Source: Fidelibacterota bacterium (GTDB lineage: Bacteria > Fidelibacterota > UBA8477 > JABMPR01). Taken from it: a DNA stretch of 64,000 nucleotides. The stretch lies in the NCBI GenBank assembly GCA_021734325.1, contig JAIPJF010000003.1:105294-169293 (forward strand), written 5' to 3'. This document shows, one piece after another, positions 36,084 to 44,194 of this stretch; position 1 is the stretch's first letter; the number at the start of each line of letters is the position of its first letter. Made by a program: the position numbers and the translations under genes. The notes beneath the pieces were generated by a model. It was not told the origin of the DNA and did no database searches. It worked only from the letters and a program-made list of their open reading frames with translations.

Positions 36084-36152
36084 CGGCATAAATATCGGAA
36101 TGTTCTTTATTTTTTTCCTATATAGCAGGACTGGGAGCAAGAATAGCTGAAT

Positions 36153-37859
36153 TTAATAAGCGACAGCCTGTGCGGCTCTCCGATAATCCGGGGCTGCAAT
36201 CCAGCCACCAAAACGATCATCCAACATGATAGCATTCACTTCTCCATACGCTGCGCGCAGAGACAATTCATGTCCCATGGCCTGTAAGCGCAATTCAGTG
36301 TCAGTGCTGATGGCCCTTGGTCCATATTGGATATCGTCCGGTTTCCACTGATGATGAAAACGGGGCGCATTCACCGCTTCCTGCAGGGACATATCGTAAT
36401 CGATCACATTGTGGATAACCTGCAATACCGATGTAATGATCGTGGCACCACCGGGAGAACCTAGAACCAAAAAGGCTTTCCCATCTCGGCTCACAATGGT
36501 TGGCGTCATACTGGATAGCATCCGTTTTCCTGGTTCAATGGCATTTGCCTCACCGCCAATCAGACCATAAGAATTGGGAACACCGGGCTTGGCACTGAAA
36601 TCATCCATTTCATTGTTCATTAAGAACCCAAACCCAGGTACTGTGACGAATGATCCATAGGGATGATTCAGGGTCGTGGTCACACTGACGGCATTTCCCC
36701 ACTGGTCGACCACGGAAAAATGGGTGGTTTCCTCACTCTCACCCTGCAATGCTCTGATAGTTGCTAACTCACTGTCATTCAATGGGTAAACAGAATCACT
36801 TGGAGAAGCATATGTACTGTCGTAATCCATCATGCGCAGCTTGGCGTATGGTTTCGAAAGCAATTCAGCAACAGGAACTTCAAAATGATCAGGATCCCCG
36901 AGCCAGCTGCTTCTGTCCGCATAGGCCCGCTTTTCAACTTCAGCCAAGCTGTGTATTTGATCGGCCGAATGCCAGCCTACAGAATCAAATGACATGGGCT
37001 CAAGCATGTTAAGCATGGAGATCAGGGCCAGTCCACCTGAGCTAGGTGGCGGCATGGAGAGTATACTGTATCCCCTGTACTCTCCGCGCAAGGGTTCTCT
37101 CAAAACAGCTTTATAACTCCTGAGATCGTCCAGTGACATGTGACCACCGGTTTCAGAGATACTTTGAACTACAGCCTCAGCAACCTCTCCCCGGTAAAAT
37201 CCAGCATTTCCTTGCTTTTGGATCCGTTTCAAGGTCCGGGCTAAATCCGCTTGTTTGAAACGGTCGCCTGGTTGATAGAGATCCCCGTCCCGACAGAATA
37301 TCCTGCGGGTTTCCGGAAAGGCGACGGCCTCCCTGTTAAGCCAATTCAAAGAGGATGCGAGTCCGTATGAGACATGGAATCCCTTTGCGGCCAGACGGAT
37401 GGCAGGCTTCATCACCCGCTTGCGGGACAGGGTGCCGTAGGTATCCAGAGCCAGTTGCATACCGGCAACAGTACCCGGCACACCGCTGGCCAGACCCCCT
37501 CGAATACTTTTTGTTTCTGAGACCTTCCCACTGTCCTCAAGAAACATATCCCTGGTAGCCCCTTCTGGCGCCATCTCGCGATAATCAATGGCCATACTCC
37601 GACCATCTGCCATCTGAATGAGCATGAAACCACCACCGCCCAGATTTCCAGCCTGGGGATAGGTGACTGCAAGAGCATAGGAAACGGCAACAGCTGCATC
37701 TACTGCATTTCCACCTGCTTTCAGGATCTCTATCCCTGCATCACAGGATTCCCGGTCATGGGCGACCACAACTCCGTGGGTACCATAAACGGCTGGCTGA
37801 GCTGCAAAAAGTTGCTGAAAAACCAGTACGGTCACTGCAATTCTAATCAATATCTTCAT
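36153..37859 (-). CDS. ggt: Gamma-glutamyltransferase
   Basis: Cleaves or transfers the gamma-glutamyl group of glutathione and related peptides in the periplasm. It is made as a precursor that cuts itself before a catalytic threonine. Of 568 residues, 1-20 form a signal peptide. GTHGVVVAHD and NLGGGGFMLIQ are typical of the large subunit. The autoprocessing nucleophile is Thr379 in EETTHFSVVD, followed by NNEMDDFS and GSPGGATI in the small subunit. The enzyme is complete. It lies 10 nt below the RNase HII fusion gene on the same strand. Confidence 0.95.
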   Translation of the reverse strand: MKILIRIAVTVLVFQQLFAAQPAVYGTHGVVVAHDRESCDAGIEILKAGGNAVDAAVAVSYALAVTYPQAGNLGGGGFMLIQMADGRSMAIDYREMAPEGATRDMFLEDSGKVSETKSIRGGLASGVPGTVAGMQLALDTYGTLSRKRVMKPAIRLAAKGFHVSYGLASSLNWLNREAVAFPETRRIFCRDGDLYQPGDRFKQADLARTLKRIQKQGNAGFYRGEVAEAVVQSISETGGHMSLDDLRSYKAVLREPLRGEYRGYSILSMPPPSSGGLALISMLNMLEPMSFDSVGWHSADQIHSLAEVEKRAYADRSSWLGDPDHFEVPVAELLSKPYAKLRMMDYDSTYASPSDSVYPLNDSELATIRALQGESEETTHFSVVDQWGNAVSVTTTLNHPYGSFVTVPGFGFLMNNEMDDFSAKPGVPNSYGLIGGEANAIEPGKRMLSSMTPTIVSRDGKAFLVLGSPGGATIITSVLQVIHNVIDYDMSLQEAVNAPRFHHQWKPDDIQYGPRAISTDTELRLQAMGHELSLRAAYGEVNAIMLDDRFGGWIAAPDYRRAAQAVAY

Positions 37860-37869
37860 AATTATCTTC

Positions 37870-38823
37870 TCATAGTGGTAAAAAGGCGTCTTGATAATGG
37901 TTTATCGTCGGTTTGGGAGTTGAAAAATTGACAGTTATGATATCGAATCTACACTCGGGCTGCTCTAGTTCCCTATTCTGTAAATAGAGCTCTGCGATTC
38001 TGGCTATCTGCTTTTGTTTTCCCGGTGTGACCCGCTCCAGCGCAGCGATGTCATCCTGCTCATTGCCAAAGCTTTTTACTTCAACAAAAACGACGGTATT
38101 TTCCAAGGTTGCAATGAGATCGACCTCCCCCAGTTTTCCAGCGTGATAGCTGTGTGCGAGAAGGATATACCCGGCGCGAATCAGGAACATCCCGGCGATG
38201 ATCTCACCCATGCGACCATAATTCTTTTCCATTCCATGGTACTGGTACATTGTGTTTGGTGATTTCTCTACCGGGTTGAAAGTTCTTCTGTGGATCGGAC
38301 AGCGTCCCTTTTCCCTTAGGGTGTCCATGTGAAATTTGGATCCATACCCCTTGTGGGACTTAAATCCATACTCCGGAAACAGCAGGTCATAGGAGACCAT
38401 CATGGCATCCCGGGTGGTTTTCGCAATAATACTGGCCGCGCTGATGGCAGGAACTGTATCATCGCCACCAACAATGGCAATCTGGTTGATCGAAAGTTCT
38501 GGAATGGTGAAATTACCATCCACCTGAACCTGTTCTGGTTCCAAACCCAGATTGTGTACAGCGAGACGCATGGCCTGGAAGGTGGCTTGAAGAATGTTGC
38601 TGCGATCAATATCCTGTTCATGGACAATACCCAATCCAATCGCCCGGGCACTTCCCCTGATCGCTTCCGCCAGGACCTGGCGACGTTTTTCAGACAGTTT
38701 TTTCGAATCCCTCAATCCCTGGGGAATATTTCCCTCATCCAGGATCACTGCAGCTGCTACTACAGGACCTGCCAGAGGACCCCGACCTGCTTCATCGACT
38801 CCTGCCATTACTTTTGTAATCAA
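37870..38823 (-). CDS. rnhB: Ribonuclease HII fused to a UPF0102 (YraN) endonuclease-like domain
   Basis: A 317-residue two-domain protein. Residues 1-185 are RNase HII, which cuts RNA in RNA-DNA hybrids and removes single ribonucleotides. The acidic site is Asp10 and Glu11 (GVDEAGRGPLAGP), Asp102 (VDGN) and Asp139 (TTRD). Residues about 200-317 are a UPF0102/YraN domain of PD-(D/E)xK fold, with GEIIAGMFL, GEVDLIA (Asp235) and VEVK (Glu248, Lys250). The two genes are often neighbours but normally separate. The start is TTG at 38823 with AGGGA upstream. An ATG five codons later is possible but lacks a ribosome site. Confidence 0.93.
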   Translation of the reverse strand: MITKVMAGVDEAGRGPLAGPVVAAAVILDEGNIPQGLRDSKKLSEKRRQVLAEAIRGSARAIGLGIVHEQDIDRSNILQATFQAMRLAVHNLGLEPEQVQVDGNFTIPELSINQIAIVGGDDTVPAISAASIIAKTTRDAMMVSYDLLFPEYGFKSHKGYGSKFHMDTLREKGRCPIHRRTFNPVEKSPNTMYQYHGMEKNYGRMGEIIAGMFLIRAGYILLAHSYHAGKLGEVDLIATLENTVVFVEVKSFGNEQDDIAALERVTPGKQKQIARIAELYLQNRELEQPECRFDIITVNFSTPKPTINHYQDAFLPL

Positions 38824-38937
38824 TCGCTATATTTCCCTATTTTCGCTCAATATAGGCATATCCAGCTTACGTAGAAGTGATTTGATCATTCGGATGACGG
38901 GTATAAGTAAAGCCTAGTGCTTCCAGCCTGATAGAAT

Positions 38938-38970
38938 AAAAAAGCGCAGAACAAATCCTGCGCTTTTTTT
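38938..38970 (-). terminator. Rho-independent terminator after thioredoxin
   Basis: A 12-bp stem, AAAAAAGCGCAG with CTGCGCTTTTTT, closes a short loop and has T runs on both strands. It therefore could act bidirectionally. It lies 23 nt after the thioredoxin stop and before the RNase HII fusion gene. Confidence 0.88.
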
Positions 38971-38992
38971 TATCTGCTTGAGGTGGAAACGC

Positions 38993-39361
38993 TTATGCGG
39001 TAACGGGAGCTACTCCCAGTACATCCTGGAAAGCCTGTACAAAGGATTCCCTGGGAAGGGCACCAGCGGCCATCTGCGGTTTGTCATTCAGTGGGACAAA
39101 TAGGAGTGATGGAATGCTTCTGATACCAAAAACCCCCGCCAATTCCTGTTCAGCCTCGGTATCGACCTTGTAGACTTTTACTTTCCCATCATACTCTTTT
39201 GAGAGATCTTCAAGGACGGGAGCAACCATTTTACAGGGTCCACACCAATCGGCCCAAAAGTCGATGATACATGGTGTATCGCCCTTATACTTCCATTCCT
39301 GTTCGTTCTCATAGTCAAAGACCTTATCGAGAAAATCCTGTTTTGTTAAATTTTCAGTCAT
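38993..39361 (-). CDS. trxA: Thioredoxin
   Basis: Cytoplasmic disulfide reductase of 122 residues. The active site WCGPC has Cys40 and Cys43 (ADWCGPCKMVAP). The cis-proline loop is IRSIPSLLFV and the fold is complete. There is no signal peptide. The N-terminal extension of about 15 residues before the first strand is slightly longer than in E. coli thioredoxin. It appears to be a single-gene unit: a terminator follows, and a TTGACA hexamer is present at 39416-39421, though I see no good -10 partner. Confidence 0.95.
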   Translation of the reverse strand: MTENLTKQDFLDKVFDYENEQEWKYKGDTPCIIDFWADWCGPCKMVAPVLEDLSKEYDGKVKVYKVDTEAEQELAGVFGIRSIPSLLFVPLNDKPQMAAGALPRESFVQAFQDVLGVAPVTA

Positions 39362-39492
39362 CTTGTTCTCCCATCCACGGACCCTGCACCCGTTTCTGAT
39401 TATTATTTTTTTTCATGTCAAATATTTCAGCTCACAGGTCTTTGAGCATCTCAGCGGGGATAGGTTACGAAATATTTTCAATATTTTCTTGC

Positions 39493-39516
39493 AGGGACGC
39501 AAGGCCTTGCGTCCCT
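39493..39516. repeat. Perfect 24-bp palindrome overlapping the DUF523 stop codon
   Basis: AGGGACGCAAGG is followed by its exact reverse complement CCTTGCGTCCCT. Two bases of the TAG stop codon of the DUF523 gene (39515-39517) lie inside it. The form is that of a dispersed palindromic element that landed at the gene end. Confidence 0.8.
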
Positions 39517-39958
39517 ACGGGTGTTCAATATTATCGATATAATCTTCATCTGATATGCAATCGATCCCCGCTGTTTTCAATATTTTGGTAAATATGCCGT
39601 CTCCAGGTACCAGCTTTTTGGAGAAGGAGCCATCATAGATCTGTCCGCAACCACAGGCAGGACTGCGGCTTTTCAGGATCGCCAGCCTGACATCCTGGAC
39701 TAGGCCCCTTTCCAGACAAATCCGGGCACCTTCTGAGAATTGATCCGTGACCTCTGCCCCATTTCCACGATAAACCCGGCCCTCCCTGATCTCTGCTGGA
39801 GGTCTTGGGGTTGAAAGACCACCCTCGACCTCAGGACATACGGGGATCAAGTGTTTCCCCTCCAGCATTTCCAGTAATTCCTGACGCAGGCTGTTCTTGC
39901 CATCAAACCGGCAGTTCTCCCCAAGGAGGCAGGCAGATATGAGAATGGATTCATTCAT
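39515..39958 (-). CDS. DUF523 family protein
   Basis: A 147-residue protein of the DUF523 family, whose function is unestablished. The family opening ILISACLLGENCRFDG is followed by VCPEVEGGLSTPRPPAEI and KSRSPACGCGQIYDG. Conserved cysteines in both motifs suggest a metal or redox role, which is an inference. The last codons and stop (TAG) run into a perfect palindromic repeat, so the natural C terminus may have been altered. It follows a 64-residue hypothetical gene by 26 nt on the same strand. Confidence 0.88.
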   Translation of the reverse strand: MNESILISACLLGENCRFDGKNSLRQELLEMLEGKHLIPVCPEVEGGLSTPRPPAEIREGRVYRGNGAEVTDQFSEGARICLERGLVQDVRLAILKSRSPACGCGQIYDGSFSKKLVPGDGIFTKILKTAGIDCISDEDYIDNIEHP

Positions 39959-39984
39959 TGCGGATGGATTGAAGCCGGGATCCT

Positions 39985-40179
39985 TTACCAGCGATCATCC
40001 TTAAAGAAATCTTCCTGATTGTGGACAGCCTTCAGCATATTGGTGGCTAATTTGCGAACATCACCGTTCACCGATACCTCTACCTTTGTGATATCCTTCT
40101 TCTTCAATTTTTCCAGAATGATCTTCAGATCCTCTACTTCATATTTATCCAGTTCAAATTTGAATATCCAAGCCATCAT
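39985..40179 (-). CDS. Hypothetical small protein, 64 residues
   Basis: Not recognised. The 64-residue protein starts with ATG immediately after the stop codon of the thioesterase gene (TGA-ATG), which argues that it is genuinely translated. It is a mixed alpha/beta, highly charged sequence: a strand IFKFELDKYEVE, a helix LKIILEKLKKK, a strand VEVSVNGDVRKL, and a helix ending in ISH-like basic and acidic residues. No signal peptide, cysteine cluster or membrane segment is present. An alternative start one codon later is possible. It could be a small regulatory or partner protein of the thioesterase, but nothing shows this directly. Confidence 0.65.
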   Translation of the reverse strand: MMAWIFKFELDKYEVEDLKIILEKLKKKDITKVEVSVNGDVRKLATNMLKAVHNQEDFFKDDRW

Positions 40180-40722
40180 TCAGCCCTTTCTTCTATTTTT
40201 GATCACTTTAGCTAGTTCACCCCAATGTCCTACCAGATCCAGATCAATGAGACTCATCTTTTTGAAGGTTTCCAGGTCCTGGACAATGAATAATCCTCGA
40301 GCAGTGGCATAGGGTTCTTGATCATCCAATGCCAACTCTGCCTCAAGACTAATCTTGTTTCCATCTACCATCTTAACCCTGGCAGTATAGAGAACCTCCG
40401 TTTTGAGCGGCACCGGTCTCAGAAAGCGCGTAGTATACTGAGCAGTCATTGCAGGATACCCATTGATCCAACAGCAGGCGCCCATTAATTCGTCAAACAC
40501 GGCGGAAATGGCTCCGCCATGGGCATGACCGGGAGGTCCCTGGGCCAGTTTGCCAAATTTTACCTGGGCATACACACTTTTTGAAGATGCATCATAATAA
40601 TATTTCAGAGCAATTCTCTCTGCATTGTGCTCACCAGAAATGAATGAAATGAAATGTTTCCCGAATTCAATGGGAATGGCGTCTTGTATTTGGGGGTAAT
40701 TCAATGCTCTGCTCAATTTCAC
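40180..40722 (-). CDS. PaaI-like hotdog-fold thioesterase
   Basis: A 180-residue acyl-CoA thioesterase of the hotdog fold. GPPGHAHGGAISAVFDELMG carries the family His-Gly-Gly and the acidic residue on the central helix. QYTTRFLRPVPLKTEVLY is the typical following strand. The substrate is unknown. The start is GTG at 40722, overlapping the lipoprotein stop as GTGA. The stop abuts the ATG of the small hypothetical gene. The C-terminal 40 residues, after the hotdog core, are not typical of the family. Confidence 0.85.
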   Translation of the reverse strand: MKLSRALNYPQIQDAIPIEFGKHFISFISGEHNAERIALKYYYDASSKSVYAQVKFGKLAQGPPGHAHGGAISAVFDELMGACCWINGYPAMTAQYTTRFLRPVPLKTEVLYTARVKMVDGNKISLEAELALDDQEPYATARGLFIVQDLETFKKMSLIDLDLVGHWGELAKVIKNRRKG

Positions 40723-41210
40723 TCAGCAGCGAGTCTGGAGAAAAGTTCTGCTTCAAATGTATCTCTCAAGTCTCGCATTTGATCGATGAGGGGTTGAATG
40801 TTTGACAGAGTATCTCCATATTCAAAAGTGACCTGTTTGAAGCCGTCTGAAAAATCCACTCTGATATATTCTGCACCACCGTCTGCGCAATCAGGACAAC
40901 CGATGATATCTGCATAGCTTTCCAGCGCCTGCAGATCAAGATTGGCCAGGAGCAGCTCCCACTCAGTTGGGTCCAAAACGCCGTCCAAAACTCGTGGAGG
41001 ATAGGTTGAGGGGTCGTGACCAGTGGCCGTGTAGGTCAGTGATTCCTCAGTAATTACCAGATCCCTCAGACAGTAACCGCCACATTCGCCAAAGGAGCTC
41101 CCGCTGGAAATGGTCAGGGTTACAGGGTCATTTTGCTCACACCCGAAAAAGAGCATTCCAAGGATCAGGATCAGACTTGATATACTATACATTTGAATGG
41201 TTGGCATCAC
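40719..41210 (-). CDS. Hypothetical lipoprotein
   Basis: Not recognised. The 163-residue protein has an N-terminal hydrophobic stretch (SISSLILILGMLFFGC) ending in a lipobox cysteine, so it is probably anchored in the envelope. The mature part has paired cysteines in GECGGYC and CPDCAD and reads mostly as beta strands. The longest frame starts at GTG 41210. ATG 41207 or the ATG at 41192, directly before the hydrophobic stretch, are alternatives. It resembles the small lipoproteins with a calycin-like or DUF6438-like pattern seen in this phylum, but I would not assign a family. It is coupled to the thioesterase gene by a 4-nt overlap. Confidence 0.7.
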   Translation of the reverse strand: MMPTIQMYSISSLILILGMLFFGCEQNDPVTLTISSGSSFGECGGYCLRDLVITEESLTYTATGHDPSTYPPRVLDGVLDPTEWELLLANLDLQALESYADIIGCPDCADGGAEYIRVDFSDGFKQVTFEYGDTLSNIQPLIDQMRDLRDTFEAELFSRLAAE

Positions 41211-41377
41211 ACCTAAAGATATGCCATAGACGGTTTGATCGATACCAAAATCTGTCTTTTTAGCTGAGTGTGTTGATAATGCTTATATTTAGCGATAATT
41301 TTTCAACTCTGCTGTTGAAAACGATAGGTTCCAGTATGCAAGATGAACCAGACGCAAAGGTCAAATACTGGCCTTCG

Positions 41378-41809
41378 TCAGGTTGGCCATCCCTGTCCCC
41401 TGCCCGCTCCACAATATTGACATTTTTCCCTGTGAACACAGAGCCGTTCACCACATTCTGAACAGGTCCATTTTGATTTTTCAAGCTCCATGAACTGTTC
41501 AAAACCGAGGGACCTGATCTTATCAAGATTTTCGATCATGCTCATACCATAATTCGTGATATACCGCTTATCAAGCTGCTTCAATCGGGAACAGGGGTAG
41601 TTTTCGCAGTCATAGCAATACCCAGATTCAAGCCGCTGCATCTTTTCGCAATTTTTAATCCGGCATGTCGTACAATGATTTGCCTTTGGCCCTTCATCAG
41701 ACAGACATCCAGAGCAATGGTTTTTGTCTCTCAAATACCCCAGGCAGATCCCACAATTCATTCCACAAGGGGCTATTAATTTTGAAGTCAATGGTGGAGC
41801 TGATATCAT
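41378..41809 (-). CDS. DUF3795-type cysteine-rich protein
   Basis: A 143-residue protein rich in cysteines: APCGMNCGICLGYLRDKNHC, CSGCLSDEG, CTTCRIKNC, CENYPC and a final C-x2-C pair CSECGERLC followed by CQYCG. The first part matches the DUF3795 family, which is presumed to bind metal. Its function is not known. The many C-x2-C pairs suggest zinc or iron-sulfur sites (inference). There is no export signal. It stands alone, with a spacer of 167 bp to the lipoprotein gene and a decayed stretch upstream. Confidence 0.8.
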   Translation of the reverse strand: MISAPPLTSKLIAPCGMNCGICLGYLRDKNHCSGCLSDEGPKANHCTTCRIKNCEKMQRLESGYCYDCENYPCSRLKQLDKRYITNYGMSMIENLDKIRSLGFEQFMELEKSKWTCSECGERLCVHREKCQYCGAGRGQGWPT

Positions 41810-41899
41810 AATTTTTTGTCCTCCTCAGCAGGCCGGATTGACGATTTTGTCAGGCAGATATTTCATACATCAGAAAGCTGCGCTCAAGGTTATGAATCA

Positions 41900-42091
41900 T
41901 CAGTCAACGCCTAAAGTCAAGAAATGCAGGTTCAGTACGACATCCTGTCGATTCTGCCATTTTTTGTATTCATCTGTAAAATTAGAATCATCCCCCTCCT
42001 CAATGGAGGCTATGTATTTTTTTTTACCGTCAAACTCATCATTTATCAGGAAAAGTCCCAGACCTCCAGAAATGGCCAGAGCCCCTAAACA
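41900..42091 (-). pseudogene. 3' remnant of a membrane-protein gene (no start codon)
   Basis: On the minus strand an open frame of 63 codons without any usable start follows a stop at 42092-42094 and ends at TGA 41900. Its translation is protein-like: a glycine-rich hydrophobic segment ALAISGGLGLFLINDEFDG, then a charged region KKKYIASIEEGDD, FTDEYKKWQNRQDVVLNLHF, and a final hydrophobic strand. This is the pattern of a C-terminal membrane-hairpin end. The 5' part is missing, and the E2-like gene now lies where it should be. I read it as a truncated gene. Chance coding-like sequence is the alternative. Confidence 0.45.
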
Positions 42092-42861
42092 TTAGTAAGT
42101 TGGATGATCTCCTGTCCACTTTCAATAATCTCAATCAATCGTTTCGTAAATCGGGCAGCAGGAGCCCCATCAATGATATCGTGATTGAATGATATTGTCA
42201 AATGCAAAGCTTCTGCTACCTTTCCCATTTCCATGGTCTTCTTAATGCCCCCGACAGTAACGAGGATGGTCGCACTGCTAATCGGGATGAACCATGATGC
42301 AGTATCCCCGAACATACCAACAGATGTAACGGCAACTTTTCCAAATCGCTTCGCCATTTTTATGCTCCGACTTCCAATCCGAATCATGTATTTCAACAAA
42401 AATGATGGGATAAAGCGGATGTATTTCATTCCAGCTTGTTCACCGATCTGATCAAATCTCAATGCCTGGTTCTCTCGAATTTTTGTGTGGATATCCAAAT
42501 AGGTCAATTCCTGCACCTGAGTTAGTGTTACAGGTTCTGGCGTGATTTCCCCCCCAAATTCCCGTTCCACTAAAACACCGATATTAACGTCTTCAAGGAG
42601 GATCAGCTTTCTTCCTTTGCGAAAGGAATTAAATCCTGGATTATCCTCGATCGCCTTTGCCAGACAGCAAACGACGTAAGCAGTCAAAGACAACCTCTCT
42701 CCGGTTTTGTTGTGATATTGACTCATTAATGACCGAACATTTGTGATATCAGCTTCGGTAATTGTATGAATTGTGTTGAATTCACGAGAGACACTACTCG
42801 AAGCAGCTACCAGCCGGCGATTAAATGATAATTTCTTAATTGAATAGCCTGTCTTTTTCAT
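42085..42861 (-). CDS. Stand-alone 2-oxoacid dehydrogenase acyltransferase (E2) catalytic-domain protein
   Basis: A 258-residue protein that corresponds only to the catalytic domain of E2 acyltransferases, with no lipoyl or peripheral-subunit-binding domain. The N terminus KLSFNRRLVAASS resembles the start of the E2 core. LSLTAYVVCCLAKAIEDNPG and GVLVEREF match core strands. The active-site HxxxDG is intact as HDIIDG (His227, Asp231, Gly232). Known relatives transfer acyl groups within pyruvate or 2-oxoglutarate dehydrogenase. Similar lipoyl-less proteins are annotated in many genomes without proven function. No E1 or E3 gene is near. It lies at the edge of a gene-poor stretch. Confidence 0.85.
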   Translation of the reverse strand: MKKTGYSIKKLSFNRRLVAASSSVSREFNTIHTITEADITNVRSLMSQYHNKTGERLSLTAYVVCCLAKAIEDNPGFNSFRKGRKLILLEDVNIGVLVEREFGGEITPEPVTLTQVQELTYLDIHTKIRENQALRFDQIGEQAGMKYIRFIPSFLLKYMIRIGSRSIKMAKRFGKVAVTSVGMFGDTASWFIPISSATILVTVGGIKKTMEMGKVAEALHLTISFNHDIIDGAPAARFTKRLIEIIESGQEIIQLTNV

Positions 42862-43095
42862 TTATGATTTTCCTCGTGAGGAGTATTCATTTCAATCAAT
42901 ATTTAAATGCATACATAATTCTTTACATATAACGGCTTAGGCTTGAGCCCTGCTTCGTTTCCAACTACGCCGCGGCAGGCTGCCTCCTGAGAAACAGTCA
43001 AAACGATTATTAGCAATGTATCCGTCCAATCATCTTTCAAAATTCCCTTAACTCGTTGTGAGTCAGCTCTATACCTTTGTTTGGTAGCGCTCTAT
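42862..43095. other. Spacer between the E2-like and GNAT genes
   Basis: No reading frame of interest. The minus strand contains GGGCTCAAGCCTAAGCCGTTA near 42928-42950, which looks like the 3' end of an integron-type attC site, and a GC-rich patch CCTGCCGCGGCGTAG. I could not find the complementary 5' half at the expected distance, so no recombination site is called. Confidence 0.3.
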
Positions 43096-43743
43096 TCATA
43101 GTATAAATGCCTGACTTGCGATTTGGAATTCCTCTTGGGTAGTTGCATACTTTTTTTCCTTGTACGGAAACTGTGCATCGAATTCAGCCGCAGCATCCGC
43201 ATCAAATTGAAATACATCACTTGAGTAATATTTCCAGTTCTGTCCTGAGAGAAACCCCTTTTCTAGCTCAAGCACCAAAAGAGAATAGGGGTATTTACCT
43301 TCATGATCAGCAATGTTGTAAGTCTTAGAACCTTTAAACCCATGCTTACAGTAGTTGTGTGGATGGCCTTCAATTATAATGGCACGATATCCAAGGTCCA
43401 ACGAGACCTTTCGCGAATGATTTATTAAAGCAGAACCAATACCGCATTTCTGATATTCTGGCAAGACACAGAGAGGACCAAATGTTATAGTCCCTATCTC
43501 ATTCAATGCATCGTCAATGATTCGTGATTTAGTATAAATAATACTTCCGACAATTTTGTCATCGTAAACAGCAACAAAGTCAAGCTCTGGGATGAAATCA
43601 GGATGGTATCTCATTTTGTGCACCAAGTAGTGTTCATCACAACCTGGAACATGCACGTTCCAAAATGACTCGCGAGTAAGATCTTCAACTGTACCATAAT
43701 CTGCCGGGGTTTCAAGTCTGATTATTAAATCCAAGATCGGCAC
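43096..43743 (-). CDS. GNAT family N-acetyltransferase
   Basis: Uses acetyl-CoA to acetylate an unknown substrate. The 215-residue protein has the GNAT core. Motif D/C is DFVAVYDDKIVGSIIYT. Motif A is TFGPLCVLPEYQKCGIGSAL, with the acetyl-CoA-binding Q-x-x-G-I-G-S-A. SLDLGYRAIIIEGHPHNYCKHGFKG is typical of the YhbS-like group. The open frame starts at GTG 43743, but AAGGAG overlaps that codon. TTG at 43734 lies 8 nt from it and is the better start. The gene is alone in a gene-poor island between two long spacers. Confidence 0.87.
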   Translation of the reverse strand: MPILDLIIRLETPADYGTVEDLTRESFWNVHVPGCDEHYLVHKMRYHPDFIPELDFVAVYDDKIVGSIIYTKSRIIDDALNEIGTITFGPLCVLPEYQKCGIGSALINHSRKVSLDLGYRAIIIEGHPHNYCKHGFKGSKTYNIADHEGKYPYSLLVLELEKGFLSGQNWKYYSSDVFQFDADAAAEFDAQFPYKEKKYATTQEEFQIASQAFIL

Positions 43744-44194
43744 TCCTTATCTCCAGTCTAATCGATCGATTACGACTACCTAACAGTTATTCTACTGATC
43801 CGCATAACATCCAATTTGCCCCTCACCAGTCCGTATAACGTGATTTTTGAGTTCACAGTAATCGGCTGAGCCACAATTTGTTATTGAGATATTCAATTTA
43901 TTTGTCTTTTTTCCTGATCTGCATAAAACCCAGAAATAGTGAAGCCTTCGAAACTTTTGACTGGATCATCCTGTTCCTCTGACAGTTGGACCAACGATGC
44001 TGGAATCTAGTTATTCAGTCCAAGAATTCAAATGGGATAAGGCTGGAAGTAGGATGTAGAAGCTGAGAATTTGACCTTCAGACCAACCGGCGTTCGCCCT
44101 TCGTTTCGCCGTTGCGAGATGATATGGAGCGGCATAATCCACCAATAATTGATCAATGTTAAATGTTAAATGTTAAATGTTAAATGAAAGAAAG
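43744..44194. other. 450-bp gene-poor spacer between the GNAT gene and tRNA-Leu(CAG)
   Basis: No convincing coding region. On the minus strand three sequences resemble attC right-hand core boxes: GTTATAC, GTTATGC and GTTAGGT (about 43775-43855). Around 44089-44115 a hairpin-like CGGCG...CGCCG occurs. The end next to the tRNA holds the AATGTTA tandem repeat. The content looks like decayed or mobile-element-derived DNA. Confidence 0.4.
44155..44186. repeat. Tandem repeat of AATGTTA, about 4.6 copies
   Basis: Four perfect 7-bp units AATGTTA run from 44155 and are followed by a partial unit AATG. It lies 8 bp from the 3' end of tRNA-Leu(CAG). Confidence 0.9.

Noticed and set aside
38329..38874. 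A 181-codon plus-strand frame opposite the RNase HII fusion gene
   Set aside because: It is fully covered by a recognised enzyme gene on the minus strand, and the translation shows no family motif.
41260..41526. An 88-codon minus-strand frame overlapping the 3' end of the DUF3795 gene
   Set aside because: It shares the strand with the real gene but in another frame, lacks a ribosome site, and its tail has no protein-like pattern.
41724..42095. A 123-codon plus-strand frame between the DUF3795 and E2-like genes
   Set aside because: The minus strand of the same stretch reads as a protein-like remnant and the plus-strand translation has no recognisable pattern.
44155..44186. AATGTTA repeats considered as a CRISPR fragment or iteron origin
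   Set aside because: The unit is only 7 bp with no spacers, and no replication initiator gene is near. A simple tandem repeat explains it.
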